Source of the DNA: a virus
DNA length: 35,594 nt
Virus record (IMG/VR): IMGVR_UViG_3300046747_000057
Coordinates: 1 to 35,594 of that record
Strand: one strand, 5' to 3'
This document shows positions 8,016-16,885 of this stretch, one piece after another (within the stretch, counting starts at the first letter, position 1; the number at the start of each line of letters is the position of its first letter). The translations under genes were made by a program, and so were the position numbers. Under the pieces are notes generated by a model that saw only the letters and a list, made by a program, of their open reading frames with translations, was not told the DNA's origin and searched no databases.

Positions 8016-8179
8016 ACTACCATCGCAATTACACCAAGACGATGGAATTGTCTCAGGAGAAGTTCTACAACATGTCCAAACGGCGCAGGAAGAAGGCGCG
8101 TGCATTCGTAACGGAAAACAAAATGCGCGAAGACCTATTCCGGCGGGTTTGGAACCTTACGTGGATGGATGTTGCGTAA
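8012..8179 (+). CDS. small basic protein, TTG start
   Basis: A 55-aa frame starting with TTG that overlaps the scaffold stop (TTGA), with GGAG about 13 bases upstream; an internal ATG would give 45 aa. It is very basic (SKRRRKKARAF) and aromatic. The coupled start mirrors its neighbours and supports a real gene. It could bind DNA or RNA or the acidic scaffold. No family recognised. Confidence 0.55.
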   Translation: MNYHRNYTKTMELSQEKFYNMSKRRRKKARAFVTENKMREDLFRRVWNLTWMDVA

Positions 8180-8200
8180 GAGAGACAATTGGCGTATATA
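8172..8200 (+). promoter_or_regulatory. candidate promoter for the capsid gene
   Basis: TTGCGT (8172-8177), 17 bases, TATATA (8195-8200). Three and four of six bases match the sigma-70 consensus. It lies at the only long gap in the head operon. Confidence 0.35.
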
Positions 8201-8206
8201 GCAGAC

Positions 8207-8366
8207 GTGGCTTAACGCAACCGGCTTCGTAACCGGGACCACATCGCGAAGACGTAAGACGGATTCGTCACCGTTAGCACGTACATCAGGCCCCGTGCTC
8301 CTGAGACGCGAAAGACGTTGACCTACGGGTCATTACCTTTCCCTATCTCTACAGGAGTGCACGCCC
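8207..8366 (+). promoter_or_regulatory. structured leader upstream of the capsid gene
   Basis: Noncoding. It has an AGCACG/CGTGCT hairpin (8276-8299), a GACG-GATT-CGTC hairpin (8258-8269), a direct repeat AACCGG (8219, 8231), and a 15-base imperfect repeat GCGAAGACGTAAGAC / GCGAAAGACGTTGAC (8246, 8308). It probably affects capsid mRNA stability or translation. Confidence 0.4.
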
Positions 8367-9440
8367 GTGCCTATGACAGCAGCTCAGTTGGTCGCCGGGG
8401 CCAACACACAGCTCATGACCTATGCGAAAAACGACCCGATTGACAACTATTCGACCAAGCGGCCCTTCGCCAAATGGCTGATGGACAATTCGGATGCCTC
8501 CATCTTCGGCAACGGTACGTTCAACGAGAAAATCCTGATTGGTGACTCGTCCAACTACCAGAACTACACAGGTGACGATGCCGTCACCTACAACCGCAAA
8601 GACAACTACCGCCTTGCCCCGTTTTACCACTACGAGGCGCATGACGGCTTTGCCCTGAACGAAACCGAGTTGCAGAACAACGGTATCGTGATGACGGACG
8701 ACAAGGAATCCATGCCCACGGAGGCCGAGGTCATCCAGATCGTCAATATCCTCAAGGGCAATCGGGCAACGCTCAAGACGGGTTTCCAGCGCAACTGGGA
8801 CGTTGAGGTTCATCGCGACGGTACGCAGAACTCCAAGGCCGTTCCCGGCCTCGATCTTCTCGTTACCACGACCCCCACGGCCAACACGGTCGTCGGCGGC
8901 ATCAACCAGAGCACGTCCCCTTACTGGCAGAACTTCGCCAGCTTGAACATCAGTACCTCAAGTGCTGACGCCTTCTGTTCGGAAATCGAGCGCGTATTCC
9001 GCCTGTGCATCACCTACGGTGAAGGCGAGCCGGATGCGTTCTTTGCCGGTTCTGCGTTCATTGATGCTTTGGCCCTGGCCTACCGCAAGCAGTCGGGCAC
9101 CCTGATCCAGATTTCCGCCCCGATGACCGGTGGCGTGAAGTTGGACGGTTCCCGTGCCGAGATGAACGGTTCGGGTGTGTACATCAAGGGTATCCCGGTG
9201 CAGTGGGACCCGACGTTCGATGTGCTCCAGACACTCGACGCCCCGACGATCAACTGGACCAAGCGCCTGTACATGCTCAACAGCAAAAACATGCGCCTTC
9301 GCCCCGTCAAGGGACGCTGGATGATCCCGCGAACGCCGCCGCGCATCTACGACCGCTACACCCACTATTTCGGCCTCACCGCCGACTATGGGCTGACGGT
9401 CAACAAGCGCAACGGCATGGCCGTCCTTTCCATCGCCTGA
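8367..9440 (+). CDS. major capsid protein
   Basis: A 357-aa protein following the scaffold, the position of the HK97-fold major capsid protein. I use the GTG start at 8367 because AGGAG ends nine bases before it; the next ATG is six bases further. The N-terminus is an extended arm with charged helix (YAKNDPIDNYSTKRPFAKWLMDNSD). The middle carries long helices (EAEVIQIVNILKGNRATLKTGFQRN), and the end has the Pro-rich KGRWMIPRTPPRIYDRY strand region. No signal peptide or enzyme motif. It probably has its own promoter and leader to allow high expression. Confidence 0.85.
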   Translation: MPMTAAQLVAGANTQLMTYAKNDPIDNYSTKRPFAKWLMDNSDASIFGNGTFNEKILIGDSSNYQNYTGDDAVTYNRKDNYRLAPFYHYEAHDGFALNETELQNNGIVMTDDKESMPTEAEVIQIVNILKGNRATLKTGFQRNWDVEVHRDGTQNSKAVPGLDLLVTTTPTANTVVGGINQSTSPYWQNFASLNISTSSADAFCSEIERVFRLCITYGEGEPDAFFAGSAFIDALALAYRKQSGTLIQISAPMTGGVKLDGSRAEMNGSGVYIKGIPVQWDPTFDVLQTLDAPTINWTKRLYMLNSKNMRLRPVKGRWMIPRTPPRIYDRYTHYFGLTADYGLTVNKRNGMAVLSIA

Positions 9441-9453
9441 CCCGGAGAACCCC

Positions 9454-10149
9454 ATGAGCCTGTACTTCCAAGCTGTAAATATCACGGGTGCCGCTCCGGT
9501 CCTGACCTACGCGAGCACCGCCTCTACGGGTGGAACCCTTGCCGATTCCACCACGTACTTCTACCGCGTTTCCGCGATCATGGAATCCGGTTCCGATGGT
9601 ACGACCTACGAAACCCTGGCGGTTGCACAGGGTGCCGGACAGGCCGTTTCGTCCGGTACCGCAACCAACACGGTGACGATTACGTGGACCGCCGTTCCGG
9701 GCGCCACGGGCTATCGCGTCTACGGTCGTTTGACCGGTGCGGCGAAGCTCATCGCCACACTCGGAAACGTCCTGACGTTCACGGACACGGGCGCCACGGC
9801 TTACCCGCTTTCGACCACGGTGGTGCCGGTTGCCAGTACCTTCCTGGCCGGTAACTACTTCGGTCCGGGTGTGAGGGGCTTCACCCCAATCACGGCAGCG
9901 GCAACGCCGGACCTGACCTTGCCTGTTGCCGGGGCCTCGGCCCAGAGCCAGTTGCTGGCAGGCCAGCCCGGTACGCTGTTGAACCTGACCTCGGGAACCC
10001 TGACGTTCCACCTGTCCCCGGACAATGTGACGTTCAACGGGACGGGGTATGCCGATGTGGCGGTCCTGACCAACACGTTCGCGCAGATAACGATTCCGAA
10101 CTTCATGTATGCTTCTGCTGCCGGAGGCTATTTGCTCTCCAGTACCTAA
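9454..10149 (+). CDS. head decoration-like protein with FN3-like domain
   Basis: A 231-aa beta-rich protein just after the capsid gene, with GGAG before its ATG. Residues 30-110 form a fibronectin type III-like domain: TYFYRVSAI, then VTITWTAVPGATGYRVYGR, then TFTDTG. A second beta domain fills residues 130-231. Position and composition fit a protein displayed on the capsid surface or a head fibre. A similar FN3-like domain lies inside the adaptor encoded 3 kb downstream. The decoration role is inferred. Confidence 0.65.
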   Translation: MSLYFQAVNITGAAPVLTYASTASTGGTLADSTTYFYRVSAIMESGSDGTTYETLAVAQGAGQAVSSGTATNTVTITWTAVPGATGYRVYGRLTGAAKLIATLGNVLTFTDTGATAYPLSTTVVPVASTFLAGNYFGPGVRGFTPITAAATPDLTLPVAGASAQSQLLAGQPGTLLNLTSGTLTFHLSPDNVTFNGTGYADVAVLTNTFAQITIPNFMYASAAGGYLLSST

Positions 10150-10159
10150 AGGAGAACGC

Positions 10160-10540
10160 ATGAAAGTCAGAAACGTAACGGTACGCATATCCCGACACGC
10201 CGGAGTGGAAATTGAAAAGTCCGTCCCGGCGTGGGAGGTTCGTGTGTTGAATACGATCTTCGGTGACGCCGAGGTCACTCAGGTCGGAAGTGAGGAAGTC
10301 GAACTGGTCAACGAGCAGGGAAAGCCCATCGACTTCAATGCCCGCGATCAGTACGAGGTTCTGGTAAGGCGTTATGGAACCGCCACGGACAGCGAAGGCG
10401 ACAAGCTTTTGACCAAGGCCTATCGGGATGCCTACGAGCTGGAAAGTGCGTTCAACCGCATGAAACAGGCGTGGGAGCAAGACACGCCGCCACCGCCGAA
10501 GAAAGTCGGGCGTCCTGCGCGTGCCGTCGTGATCCCGTAA
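10160..10540 (+). CDS. small head-region protein
   Basis: A 126-aa protein with GGAG six bases before ATG 10160. The first half is beta-type (VRNVTVRISRHAGVEIEKS), and the second is helical with a Pro tail and a basic GRPAR end. No family recognised. It is the last gene before a hairpin that separates head and neck genes. Confidence 0.7.
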   Translation: MKVRNVTVRISRHAGVEIEKSVPAWEVRVLNTIFGDAEVTQVGSEEVELVNEQGKPIDFNARDQYEVLVRRYGTATDSEGDKLLTKAYRDAYELESAFNRMKQAWEQDTPPPPKKVGRPARAVVIP

Positions 10541-10546
10541 CAACAC

Positions 10547-10566
10547 AGGGCCGGCAACGGCCCTTT
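10547..10566 (+). terminator. GCAA-tetraloop hairpin, probable weak terminator
   Basis: A perfect seven-base stem AGGGCCG/CGGCCCT with a GCAA loop, followed by TTCAC rather than a long T run. It sits six bases after a stop codon, so it probably trims or attenuates transcripts between head and neck genes. Confidence 0.5.
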
Positions 10567-10585
10567 CACTATTGGAGTCGTGCCC

Positions 10586-13402
10586 GTGACGCTGCAACTG
10601 AACCCCGACACCACGGACGACTATGAAAGTAAAACCTTTGCCGAAATGCGGCAGATGGTCTTCGACGGTCTGGGGTTCATCGACCCCCTGTCGAACGACA
10701 ACCGGACACTTCTGATGATTCGGACCAGCATCGTCAACCGGCTGGGGCTGGCGGTTGCTCTTTTGGTGGGTGGAGATACCTTCGCCACCGTTCTTACGAA
10801 CACCTACAACGCCTGCGGCTTTGCCGCTCTGGGAACCCACCCACCCGGTGTGGACACGCTCCTGACCGATTTCATAAACCAAGCCCAGCAGATGCTCTTC
10901 CGACGCATCGAGTTGGACAAGGGTTCGGCAACCCTTCCCGTCGCAGGAACGATTTCCATTGATTCGGCTCTGGTACAGAGTGCCGCTATCGCTCTGGCCA
11001 AAGCCCACTTCGGACAACCCGACGCGCAGAGTTACGGGCAGCAGGCGGAACGCTATCTGGCCGACCTCACTCAAAGAACTCCCCCGAACATCGTCGGGCA
11101 GATCAACGCGGCGGTCATCGATGCACACAACACCATCCTGAGACGGTACGAGCTTGGACGCTCTGCCTTGGGCGCCCCGAGTTTCGGCACGGCCATTCTG
11201 GGGAACTACACCTCGACCGCGGCAGATGGAAACACAACCATTGCCGACGACCAGCCTGTTGAGTTACTGGCTTTGGCGAACCTCAAGACCAAGATCGGCC
11301 AGCCCGACGCCAAGGCGATGTTCGAGCAGTACGAGCAGTACATGTCGGACGTGACAAGACGCCAGCCGCCAAACGCGACGAGCATCGTCAACAACCAGTT
11401 GAAGATCACCCAGCAGACGCTCTACCGGAAGTATGACCTCTTTCGGATGGAGCGCTGGTGGACGTGGAGTCTGGTGGCTGGACAGCGGTTCTATGGCACG
11501 TTCGGGGCCGACGATGCACGTTCCATAGCTCCCACGGGGCTGACGGCTCTTGAGGGAACGCCGGGTGGTGTCGTATCTCACAATACCAGCGTCCCGCACG
11601 CGCGCCCTGCCTACGTTCTTCTAAACGATGGCCGCGCACTGATTGCCGGCGGCTATACGAGCCGGTCAACCATCGCAACCAATATCGCGGAGATATTCGA
11701 CCCGGCGACCGGGGTTTTTACGTTGACGGCGCCGATGAATGTTGCACGAACGTGGTCAGCGTTTTGCCTTTTGCAGAATGGGACGGTTCTCGTCACAGGC
11801 GGCGGTCCATTTGGCTATGACGTGGTGGCCTCCGCAGAGATTTACGACCCCGCGCAAGATACATGGACCCTTCTCGCCAACAGCATGACAACGCCCCGCG
11901 CCGAGCATTCGTGCGTGTTGTTGGGCAACGGGTCTGTGCTGATTTCCGGTGGCGTCGGGGCTGACCTGACGACCGCGATTGGTACAAGCGAACTGTACAA
12001 CCCGCAGTTAGGCACATTCACCGCAGGACCGGCCATGGTCACTGCCAGAAAAGCATTCGGCATGACCTTGCTGGCGAATGGCAAGGTTCTGCTCAATGGT
12101 GGATTGAATGCCGCCTCCGCCGTAACAGATCATGCGGAACTTTACGATCCTGTCGCCAATACATTCACCGCAACCGGAGCAATGGTTGTCGGCAGGGCCT
12201 CCATGACGCCTGTCCTGATGCCGGATGGTCGCGTGCTGGTGGCCGGTGGCGTTTCCACACTCAACGGTGCTGAACTCACGGCCGAGGTCTACCAGCCAAG
12301 CACGGGAACCTGGGCTGCGACAGGCAGCATGACGGACAAGCGGTTTTTCTATACCGCAATCCTGATGCCGAATGAGAACGTCCTTGTTGCAAGCGGCGGA
12401 GACGGGACAGTTACGCCGCAGGTCACGGCCGAGATTTTCGATCCCGTGACGAACACCTTTTCGCTCTCCGCCGGAACAATGCCGACCGGAGCGATGGAGG
12501 GCGCCGTCTACTCGTTGCATGATGGGCGCATCCTGATCGCCAACGGACATCCCGGTGTCAATAACTTCGCCATCAACACGGCGATGTTCTACGACCCAGA
12601 TACTGACGCCTTTTCGGCTACGGGTTCACTGACGGCTGGATCGACATTCTATGTCGTGACTGCCGCGACCGCCAATGGAGAAAGTCTGCCGAGTAACGAA
12701 GCGTTCGTTCTGACCGTGCCTGTTGATACAGCCATTGACCTGTCATGGACCCCGACGCCGAAACAGCCGTTCGTGAAGTGGTTCAATATCTATCGGGGAA
12801 AGACTTCTGGTGCAGAAGGCTATATCGACAGGGTTCCTGCCTCGCAAACGACGTACACGGATGATGGAACCATCCCGCAGGGTCGCGCGGTGCCCACGGA
12901 GAACAACACCCAAGGCCCGGGGAGCATTGATCCCAGACACGTCACTTGGGTAGGGCTTTCCTTCAACGACAACGTGTGGAATCCCTTGATCAAGGGCATC
13001 CCTCCAATGGCGTTCGGACAGAACATCAACGGCGTTCCGACGAACTACGAGATTCGTCAGGCTCTGGAAATCTGGCCTGCTCCGACCACCACGGACTGGA
13101 AGGTTCAGATCAAGGGTTACTTCGAACCCCAAGTCTTTGAAACCGATGACGACACCACGACGCTGGACTGGCAGGCGATTTACCTGTGGACGCTCGCTGA
13201 CGCGATGCCGCGCTTCCGAAACCAACGGGGCCAGCCGTGGTTCAACCAGTTGGAAATTTCTCAGGCACAAGCCAACGCGATGCAGTACATCAAGCATCTC
13301 GTCGCGGGAACGCACATGACCGCTAGGTACGTTCCGGGCGTGATTCTTGAAAGGAACGCGGTCAGACCTGTCCTTGTCGGACCGTATGTTGGGTATCCAT
13401 GA
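10586..13402 (+). CDS. head-tail adaptor with inserted kelch propeller and FN3-like domain
   Basis: A 938-aa protein. GTG 10586 is preferred to GTG 10580 because GGAG is eight bases before it. Residues about 90-300 contain three copies of a helical unit: PP, then an aliphatic helix ending LxRRYEL or LYRKYDL, then GQPDA and a YLADLTQR-type helix. The third copy runs into ERWWTWSLVAGQRFYG, the usual adaptor core. Residues about 335-685 are seven kelch blades of about 50 residues, each with G-x-VLV-x-GG, an AEIYDP-like strand and a W/F-T-x-x-x-M ending. An FN3-like domain follows (about 685-762), and the adaptor resumes at RHVTWVGLSFNDN and LEIWPAP to the end. It joins portal to nozzle; the inserted domains probably project outward. 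Confidence 0.8.
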   Translation: MTLQLNPDTTDDYESKTFAEMRQMVFDGLGFIDPLSNDNRTLLMIRTSIVNRLGLAVALLVGGDTFATVLTNTYNACGFAALGTHPPGVDTLLTDFINQAQQMLFRRIELDKGSATLPVAGTISIDSALVQSAAIALAKAHFGQPDAQSYGQQAERYLADLTQRTPPNIVGQINAAVIDAHNTILRRYELGRSALGAPSFGTAILGNYTSTAADGNTTIADDQPVELLALANLKTKIGQPDAKAMFEQYEQYMSDVTRRQPPNATSIVNNQLKITQQTLYRKYDLFRMERWWTWSLVAGQRFYGTFGADDARSIAPTGLTALEGTPGGVVSHNTSVPHARPAYVLLNDGRALIAGGYTSRSTIATNIAEIFDPATGVFTLTAPMNVARTWSAFCLLQNGTVLVTGGGPFGYDVVASAEIYDPAQDTWTLLANSMTTPRAEHSCVLLGNGSVLISGGVGADLTTAIGTSELYNPQLGTFTAGPAMVTARKAFGMTLLANGKVLLNGGLNAASAVTDHAELYDPVANTFTATGAMVVGRASMTPVLMPDGRVLVAGGVSTLNGAELTAEVYQPSTGTWAATGSMTDKRFFYTAILMPNENVLVASGGDGTVTPQVTAEIFDPVTNTFSLSAGTMPTGAMEGAVYSLHDGRILIANGHPGVNNFAINTAMFYDPDTDAFSATGSLTAGSTFYVVTAATANGESLPSNEAFVLTVPVDTAIDLSWTPTPKQPFVKWFNIYRGKTSGAEGYIDRVPASQTTYTDDGTIPQGRAVPTENNTQGPGSIDPRHVTWVGLSFNDNVWNPLIKGIPPMAFGQNINGVPTNYEIRQALEIWPAPTTTDWKVQIKGYFEPQVFETDDDTTTLDWQAIYLWTLADAMPRFRNQRGQPWFNQLEISQAQANAMQYIKHLVAGTHMTARYVPGVILERNAVRPVLVGPYVGYP

Positions 13403-14187
13403 GAGCCGTCGTCCTCAATACATCAGCCGCAGGCATGACGCGGCTGCGGGGCAAGGGTGGGGCGAGTCCTGAAACCCTGTATGAGGCAACAAATTGCTAT
13501 GTAAACGCATCAAGGGCCATCCAACAACGCCCGGCGATGCAGTATTACACCATCTTTCCCAGCACCAGCCGGGGAATGACGGTCTTCAACGGGGTGATGT
13601 ACACCTTCACGGCTCACGCAGTCAGTAATCCCGGCAGCGCCACGGTCAAGGTTCTGATTCACCCCACCCCCGGTTTTACCGGAGAGTTATATCGGATTCA
13701 TTTCGCCCAGCCCTTCATGGGCCTGTTGTACGTGGTGGCGGAATTTGACGACCATGTGATTGCGCATTACTGGCTTCAGGAACCGGCGACATGGCAGCCG
13801 CTGACGATCTACAACGTCAATGACCTCGTACAACCAACCGTGCCGAATGGGTTCTACTACAAGGCCGTGATAAACAATCCGCCCCCCGCATGGCAGCCGA
13901 ACACGCTGTACAAGTTGGGCGATGAGGTCCAGCCGACCACGTACACCGGGTACTCGTTCCTCGCGACGAACCTGTTGCCACAAAGTCCGACGACTTCGAG
14001 TGGCACCGAGCCGACGTGGGTCAATATTCCCGGCGCGCTCGTTCTTGAATCCTCGTCTGGTCCGGCATCGAATGTCGGGACTACGGCCCCCCCGACACCA
14101 CCGGATACAAAACCGGTCGGCATCCTTCCGGGTGGAAAGTACAGCAATCCCGGTGGGCGGTTTGGTTCGGGGACTTTGACCCCATGA
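13399..14187 (+). CDS. tail nozzle protein, N-terminal part, with carbohydrate-binding-like repeats
   Basis: A 262-aa protein overlapping the adaptor by ATGA. The first 60 residues match the start of T7 gp12-type nozzles: a [23 protein letters not shown]-like segment and an QQRPAMQYY end. After a beta region come two copies of a small module ([15 protein letters not shown] and [15 protein letters not shown], about 132-215), resembling chitin-binding CBM5/12-like folds. The tail is Pro/Gly-rich. The rest of the nozzle is in the next gene, so the nozzle is encoded in two pieces joined by ATGA. Confidence 0.7.
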   Translation: MRAVVLNTSAAGMTRLRGKGGASPETLYEATNCYVNASRAIQQRPAMQYYTIFPSTSRGMTVFNGVMYTFTAHAVSNPGSATVKVLIHPTPGFTGELYRIHFAQPFMGLLYVVAEFDDHVIAHYWLQEPATWQPLTIYNVNDLVQPTVPNGFYYKAVINNPPPAWQPNTLYKLGDEVQPTTYTGYSFLATNLLPQSPTTSSGTEPTWVNIPGALVLESSSGPASNVGTTAPPTPPDTKPVGILPGGKYSNPGGRFGSGTLTP

Positions 14188-16358
14188 CGAACAACCTTGT
14201 CAATACCTGGACTCCGGGTACCACCTACCCGCCGAACTCCGTCGTAAGACCGACCTACGTCACCGGTTCCAGCTCTGACCCGCCGATCAACGCGAGTTTC
14301 GAGTCTGGGGCACTACTCACCACGGCTGTCGTCACCGCATCCATCGCAGCGTTTACCCTAACGGTGACGGGCGTCACGTCCGGTGTTCTGGCTCTTGGGA
14401 TGACGCTCAGTGGCACGAGTGTCACCGCCAACACCCGAATCGTTGCTTTCCTCACGGGCACCGGTGGAGCGGGCACCTACACGGTCGATATCTCGCAGAC
14501 AACCGCTTCGACCACCGTCACGGGTTCGGGGGGCTTTACTTCCAGCGGCGGGTTCACGATTGTCAGTTCCGGGGCGTACTCGGGGACGTACTGCGCTTCC
14601 CTGCCCATCTCCTCGGGAAACCAGACGCTCATCAACACCAATCAGGCACCCACCCCCACGGGTGTACACCTGAGTGCGTCGGCTTACGTGAACTTCGGCA
14701 ATGTCATTTCCAGTGCTTCGGCAAGAATGACGCTGACGGTCTACGACAACACCCACGCCTTCATTGCCACCTATACGGGGAACTTCGCCAATCCCGCTTC
14801 CACCGCAGCAGGAAACGGCTGGAGAAAGATCACGATAGACGACGTGCCGATGTTGATCGGAACGGCTTTCGTATCGGTCGGTATCAGCGTCATCAACAAC
14901 TCCACTGCCGGACCGATCCTGGTTGACTACTTCGCGTGGGACTTGCTGGCAAACCCGTTCAACGCGAACCAGCTTTTCTATGCTGTTCAAACCGGCACGG
15001 GAAAGTCGGGTCAGACGGAACCCGTGTGGGCGACTACTCCCCCGAACATCACGGACGGCACGGTCACTTGGTCCAGCCAAGTCCCGACCTCGATTCTGTG
15101 GGTAGGCGAGCCGATGCTGAAATCCGGCACGGTGGAACCCGGAGGTTTCGGCGGTCCTGCGGCATGGCCGACCCAGCCCGGTTTGTCGGTTCTGGACACG
15201 CTGAGCGTCAACCAGAACTTAAGCTGGGTGGCCTTAACCCCCCAAGTGGTGGACCCGAACGATTCCACACTGCCTCCGGCTTCTCCCTACGTGATGATTG
15301 CGAGTAGCAAAATCTTCGTGGCCAACACGGACATCGTGAACTTCTGCGCCACGACGAATCCGTTGGACTGGACGACCGAGGGGAATGCCGGCTATCTCCC
15401 CACCGGACTCCAGACCTACGGCGGGAACCCGTTCCAAGCCATCGGTCTATACCGAAGCAACGGGGTTTTCTTCAACGCCCAAGGCATGCAGATGTGGCAG
15501 CTGGACGAAGACCCGGCCAACATGGCGCTTCTTGAAGCTATTCCCATCGGCAGCACGCAGCACAGAGCCTTGGCCCCGGTGAACAACGACCTGTTCTTCC
15601 TAGCCGCCCAAGGGGTAAGAACCATGGGCATTTCCGCAGGGTCGGGAAATCTCCAAGCCGGTGACGTGGGCATGCCGATTGATCCGCTCGTCCAAGCCGC
15701 GGTGGCTTACGCCGCAGCGAACAGTCTTCCGTGTATCGGAACGTACTTCCCGAGCGCGGGGCAGTATTGGCTGGGGATTCCGAATTTCGCCGCTGCGAAC
15801 GGAACCTACGTCAGCCCTCCGACAGACGGAAATGGCACCACGACCATCTTCGTCTACACCATGTCGAGAGTCGGTGAAGTAGGGGCTTGGAGCCGCTACG
15901 TCATCCCCATCGTGATGCAGGACTTCGCCCAGTTCGGGAACGACATGTACGTGAGGGGTCTTGATTCTCACAGTGCCCAGATCGCGGTGAAAGTGGCTCT
16001 GGGCATCTTCGTGGATACGGTATCCACCGGAACACAAACGACCTTCAACGGCATCATCCAGTGGCCGTGGCTCGATGACGGGCAGCCGGGTGCGACGAAA
16101 CAGTTGGTCGGTGTAGATTTCGCGGTGACGCTCACCAATGCCGGAAGTGGCTATACCTTCCAGGTCGGCTACGACCAGTCGGATACCACCGCGTTCACGG
16201 CCACCTGTACTTTGACCGGAGACACCATCCCCGGATTCATCATCCCGATGGCCATGATGGCGCCGACGTTTAGCTTGAGAATGACGATGGATTCCGCCAC
16301 GGGATGGTCCGTGCAGGAAGCCAATCTTTACTTGCAAGACCAGCGGCTGACCTCCTGA
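14184..16358 (+). CDS. tail nozzle protein, main part, with nested inserted domains
   Basis: A 724-aa protein. Residues 8-25 begin another W-x-P-GTTY module whose end ([18 protein letters not shown], then DGTVTW) lies near residue 280. Between them are a jelly-roll-like CBM segment (NASFESG near 31; resumes [16 protein letters not shown] near 120; closes VDYFAWDL near 255) and, inside that, a G-x-x-L-S-G-T / [11 protein letters not shown] module (about 40-110). From about 300 the nozzle propeller resumes: [44 protein letters not shown], then beta domains to the end. It forms the tube tip together with the preceding gene product. Domain names rest on pattern only. Confidence 0.75.
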   Translation: MTNNLVNTWTPGTTYPPNSVVRPTYVTGSSSDPPINASFESGALLTTAVVTASIAAFTLTVTGVTSGVLALGMTLSGTSVTANTRIVAFLTGTGGAGTYTVDISQTTASTTVTGSGGFTSSGGFTIVSSGAYSGTYCASLPISSGNQTLINTNQAPTPTGVHLSASAYVNFGNVISSASARMTLTVYDNTHAFIATYTGNFANPASTAAGNGWRKITIDDVPMLIGTAFVSVGISVINNSTAGPILVDYFAWDLLANPFNANQLFYAVQTGTGKSGQTEPVWATTPPNITDGTVTWSSQVPTSILWVGEPMLKSGTVEPGGFGGPAAWPTQPGLSVLDTLSVNQNLSWVALTPQVVDPNDSTLPPASPYVMIASSKIFVANTDIVNFCATTNPLDWTTEGNAGYLPTGLQTYGGNPFQAIGLYRSNGVFFNAQGMQMWQLDEDPANMALLEAIPIGSTQHRALAPVNNDLFFLAAQGVRTMGISAGSGNLQAGDVGMPIDPLVQAAVAYAAANSLPCIGTYFPSAGQYWLGIPNFAAANGTYVSPPTDGNGTTTIFVYTMSRVGEVGAWSRYVIPIVMQDFAQFGNDMYVRGLDSHSAQIAVKVALGIFVDTVSTGTQTTFNGIIQWPWLDDGQPGATKQLVGVDFAVTLTNAGSGYTFQVGYDQSDTTAFTATCTLTGDTIPGFIIPMAMMAPTFSLRMTMDSATGWSVQEANLYLQDQRLTS

Positions 16359-16882
16359 TGCTTTCCAAAGAACCCGTCATCCGCCTGCCTTCAAACACGG
16401 TGCAATGCAATCTGTTGCACTTGCACTACATCTGCCATCACATGCGTAGCGATGAAATCGAGCAGTACCTGTGTTTCATGGGTCTGGATACTTACAATCC
16501 CGACCTCGCCGCGTGCTACTTCAACGGTCTGGCAGGACCAAGGCTTACGGTTATTGGACCTGACGGGTTTCCAGCGGCGGCTGGCGGGTACTACGAAATA
16601 TTCCCCGGTGTCTACAATTCATGGATGGCGGGCACTCAAGCAGGGTGGGATACGAGTTGGCGCAGCCTTACCAAAGCCACCCGCTGGCTGATGGATCATC
16701 TGTTCGACCAGTGCATGGCTCGCAGGCTACAGACATCGGTGTTAGCATCGCGCGTGAAGACGATGGAGTGGTATGTCAAGAGCCTGAAGATGAAACCACA
16801 GGGACAGTGGGAAGGTTACGGACGTAATGGGGAAGGGATGAGTCACTTTGCTCGACTGGCTCCAAAAGTCGAGGAGGATTAG
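16358..16882 (+). CDS. GNAT-fold internal core protein (T7 gp13/DUF2833-like)
   Basis: A 174-aa protein starting in TGATG overlap with the nozzle. Its order of elements fits the acetyltransferase-like internal proteins of podoviruses: a DEIEQYLCFMG helix, a PRLTVIGPDG strand, the YNSWMAGTQAGWDTSWRSLT region, a TRWLMDHLFDQ helix, and an end GQWEGYGRNGEGMSHFARL. In T7 the equivalent protein is needed for core assembly, not for known acetylation, and I see no clear acetyl-CoA loop. Confidence 0.65.
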   Translation: MLSKEPVIRLPSNTVQCNLLHLHYICHHMRSDEIEQYLCFMGLDTYNPDLAACYFNGLAGPRLTVIGPDGFPAAAGGYYEIFPGVYNSWMAGTQAGWDTSWRSLTKATRWLMDHLFDQCMARRLQTSVLASRVKTMEWYVKSLKMKPQGQWEGYGRNGEGMSHFARLAPKVEED

Positions 16883-16885
16883 GTT

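Noticed and set aside
10103-11128. Minus-strand frame of 341 codons opposite the adaptor start
   Set aside because: Shadow frame; it also crosses the hairpin and two plus-strand genes.
14170-14190. Programmed -1 frameshift joining the nozzle genes
   Set aside because: No standard slippery heptamer; the ATGA overlap is the same coupling used throughout the operon.
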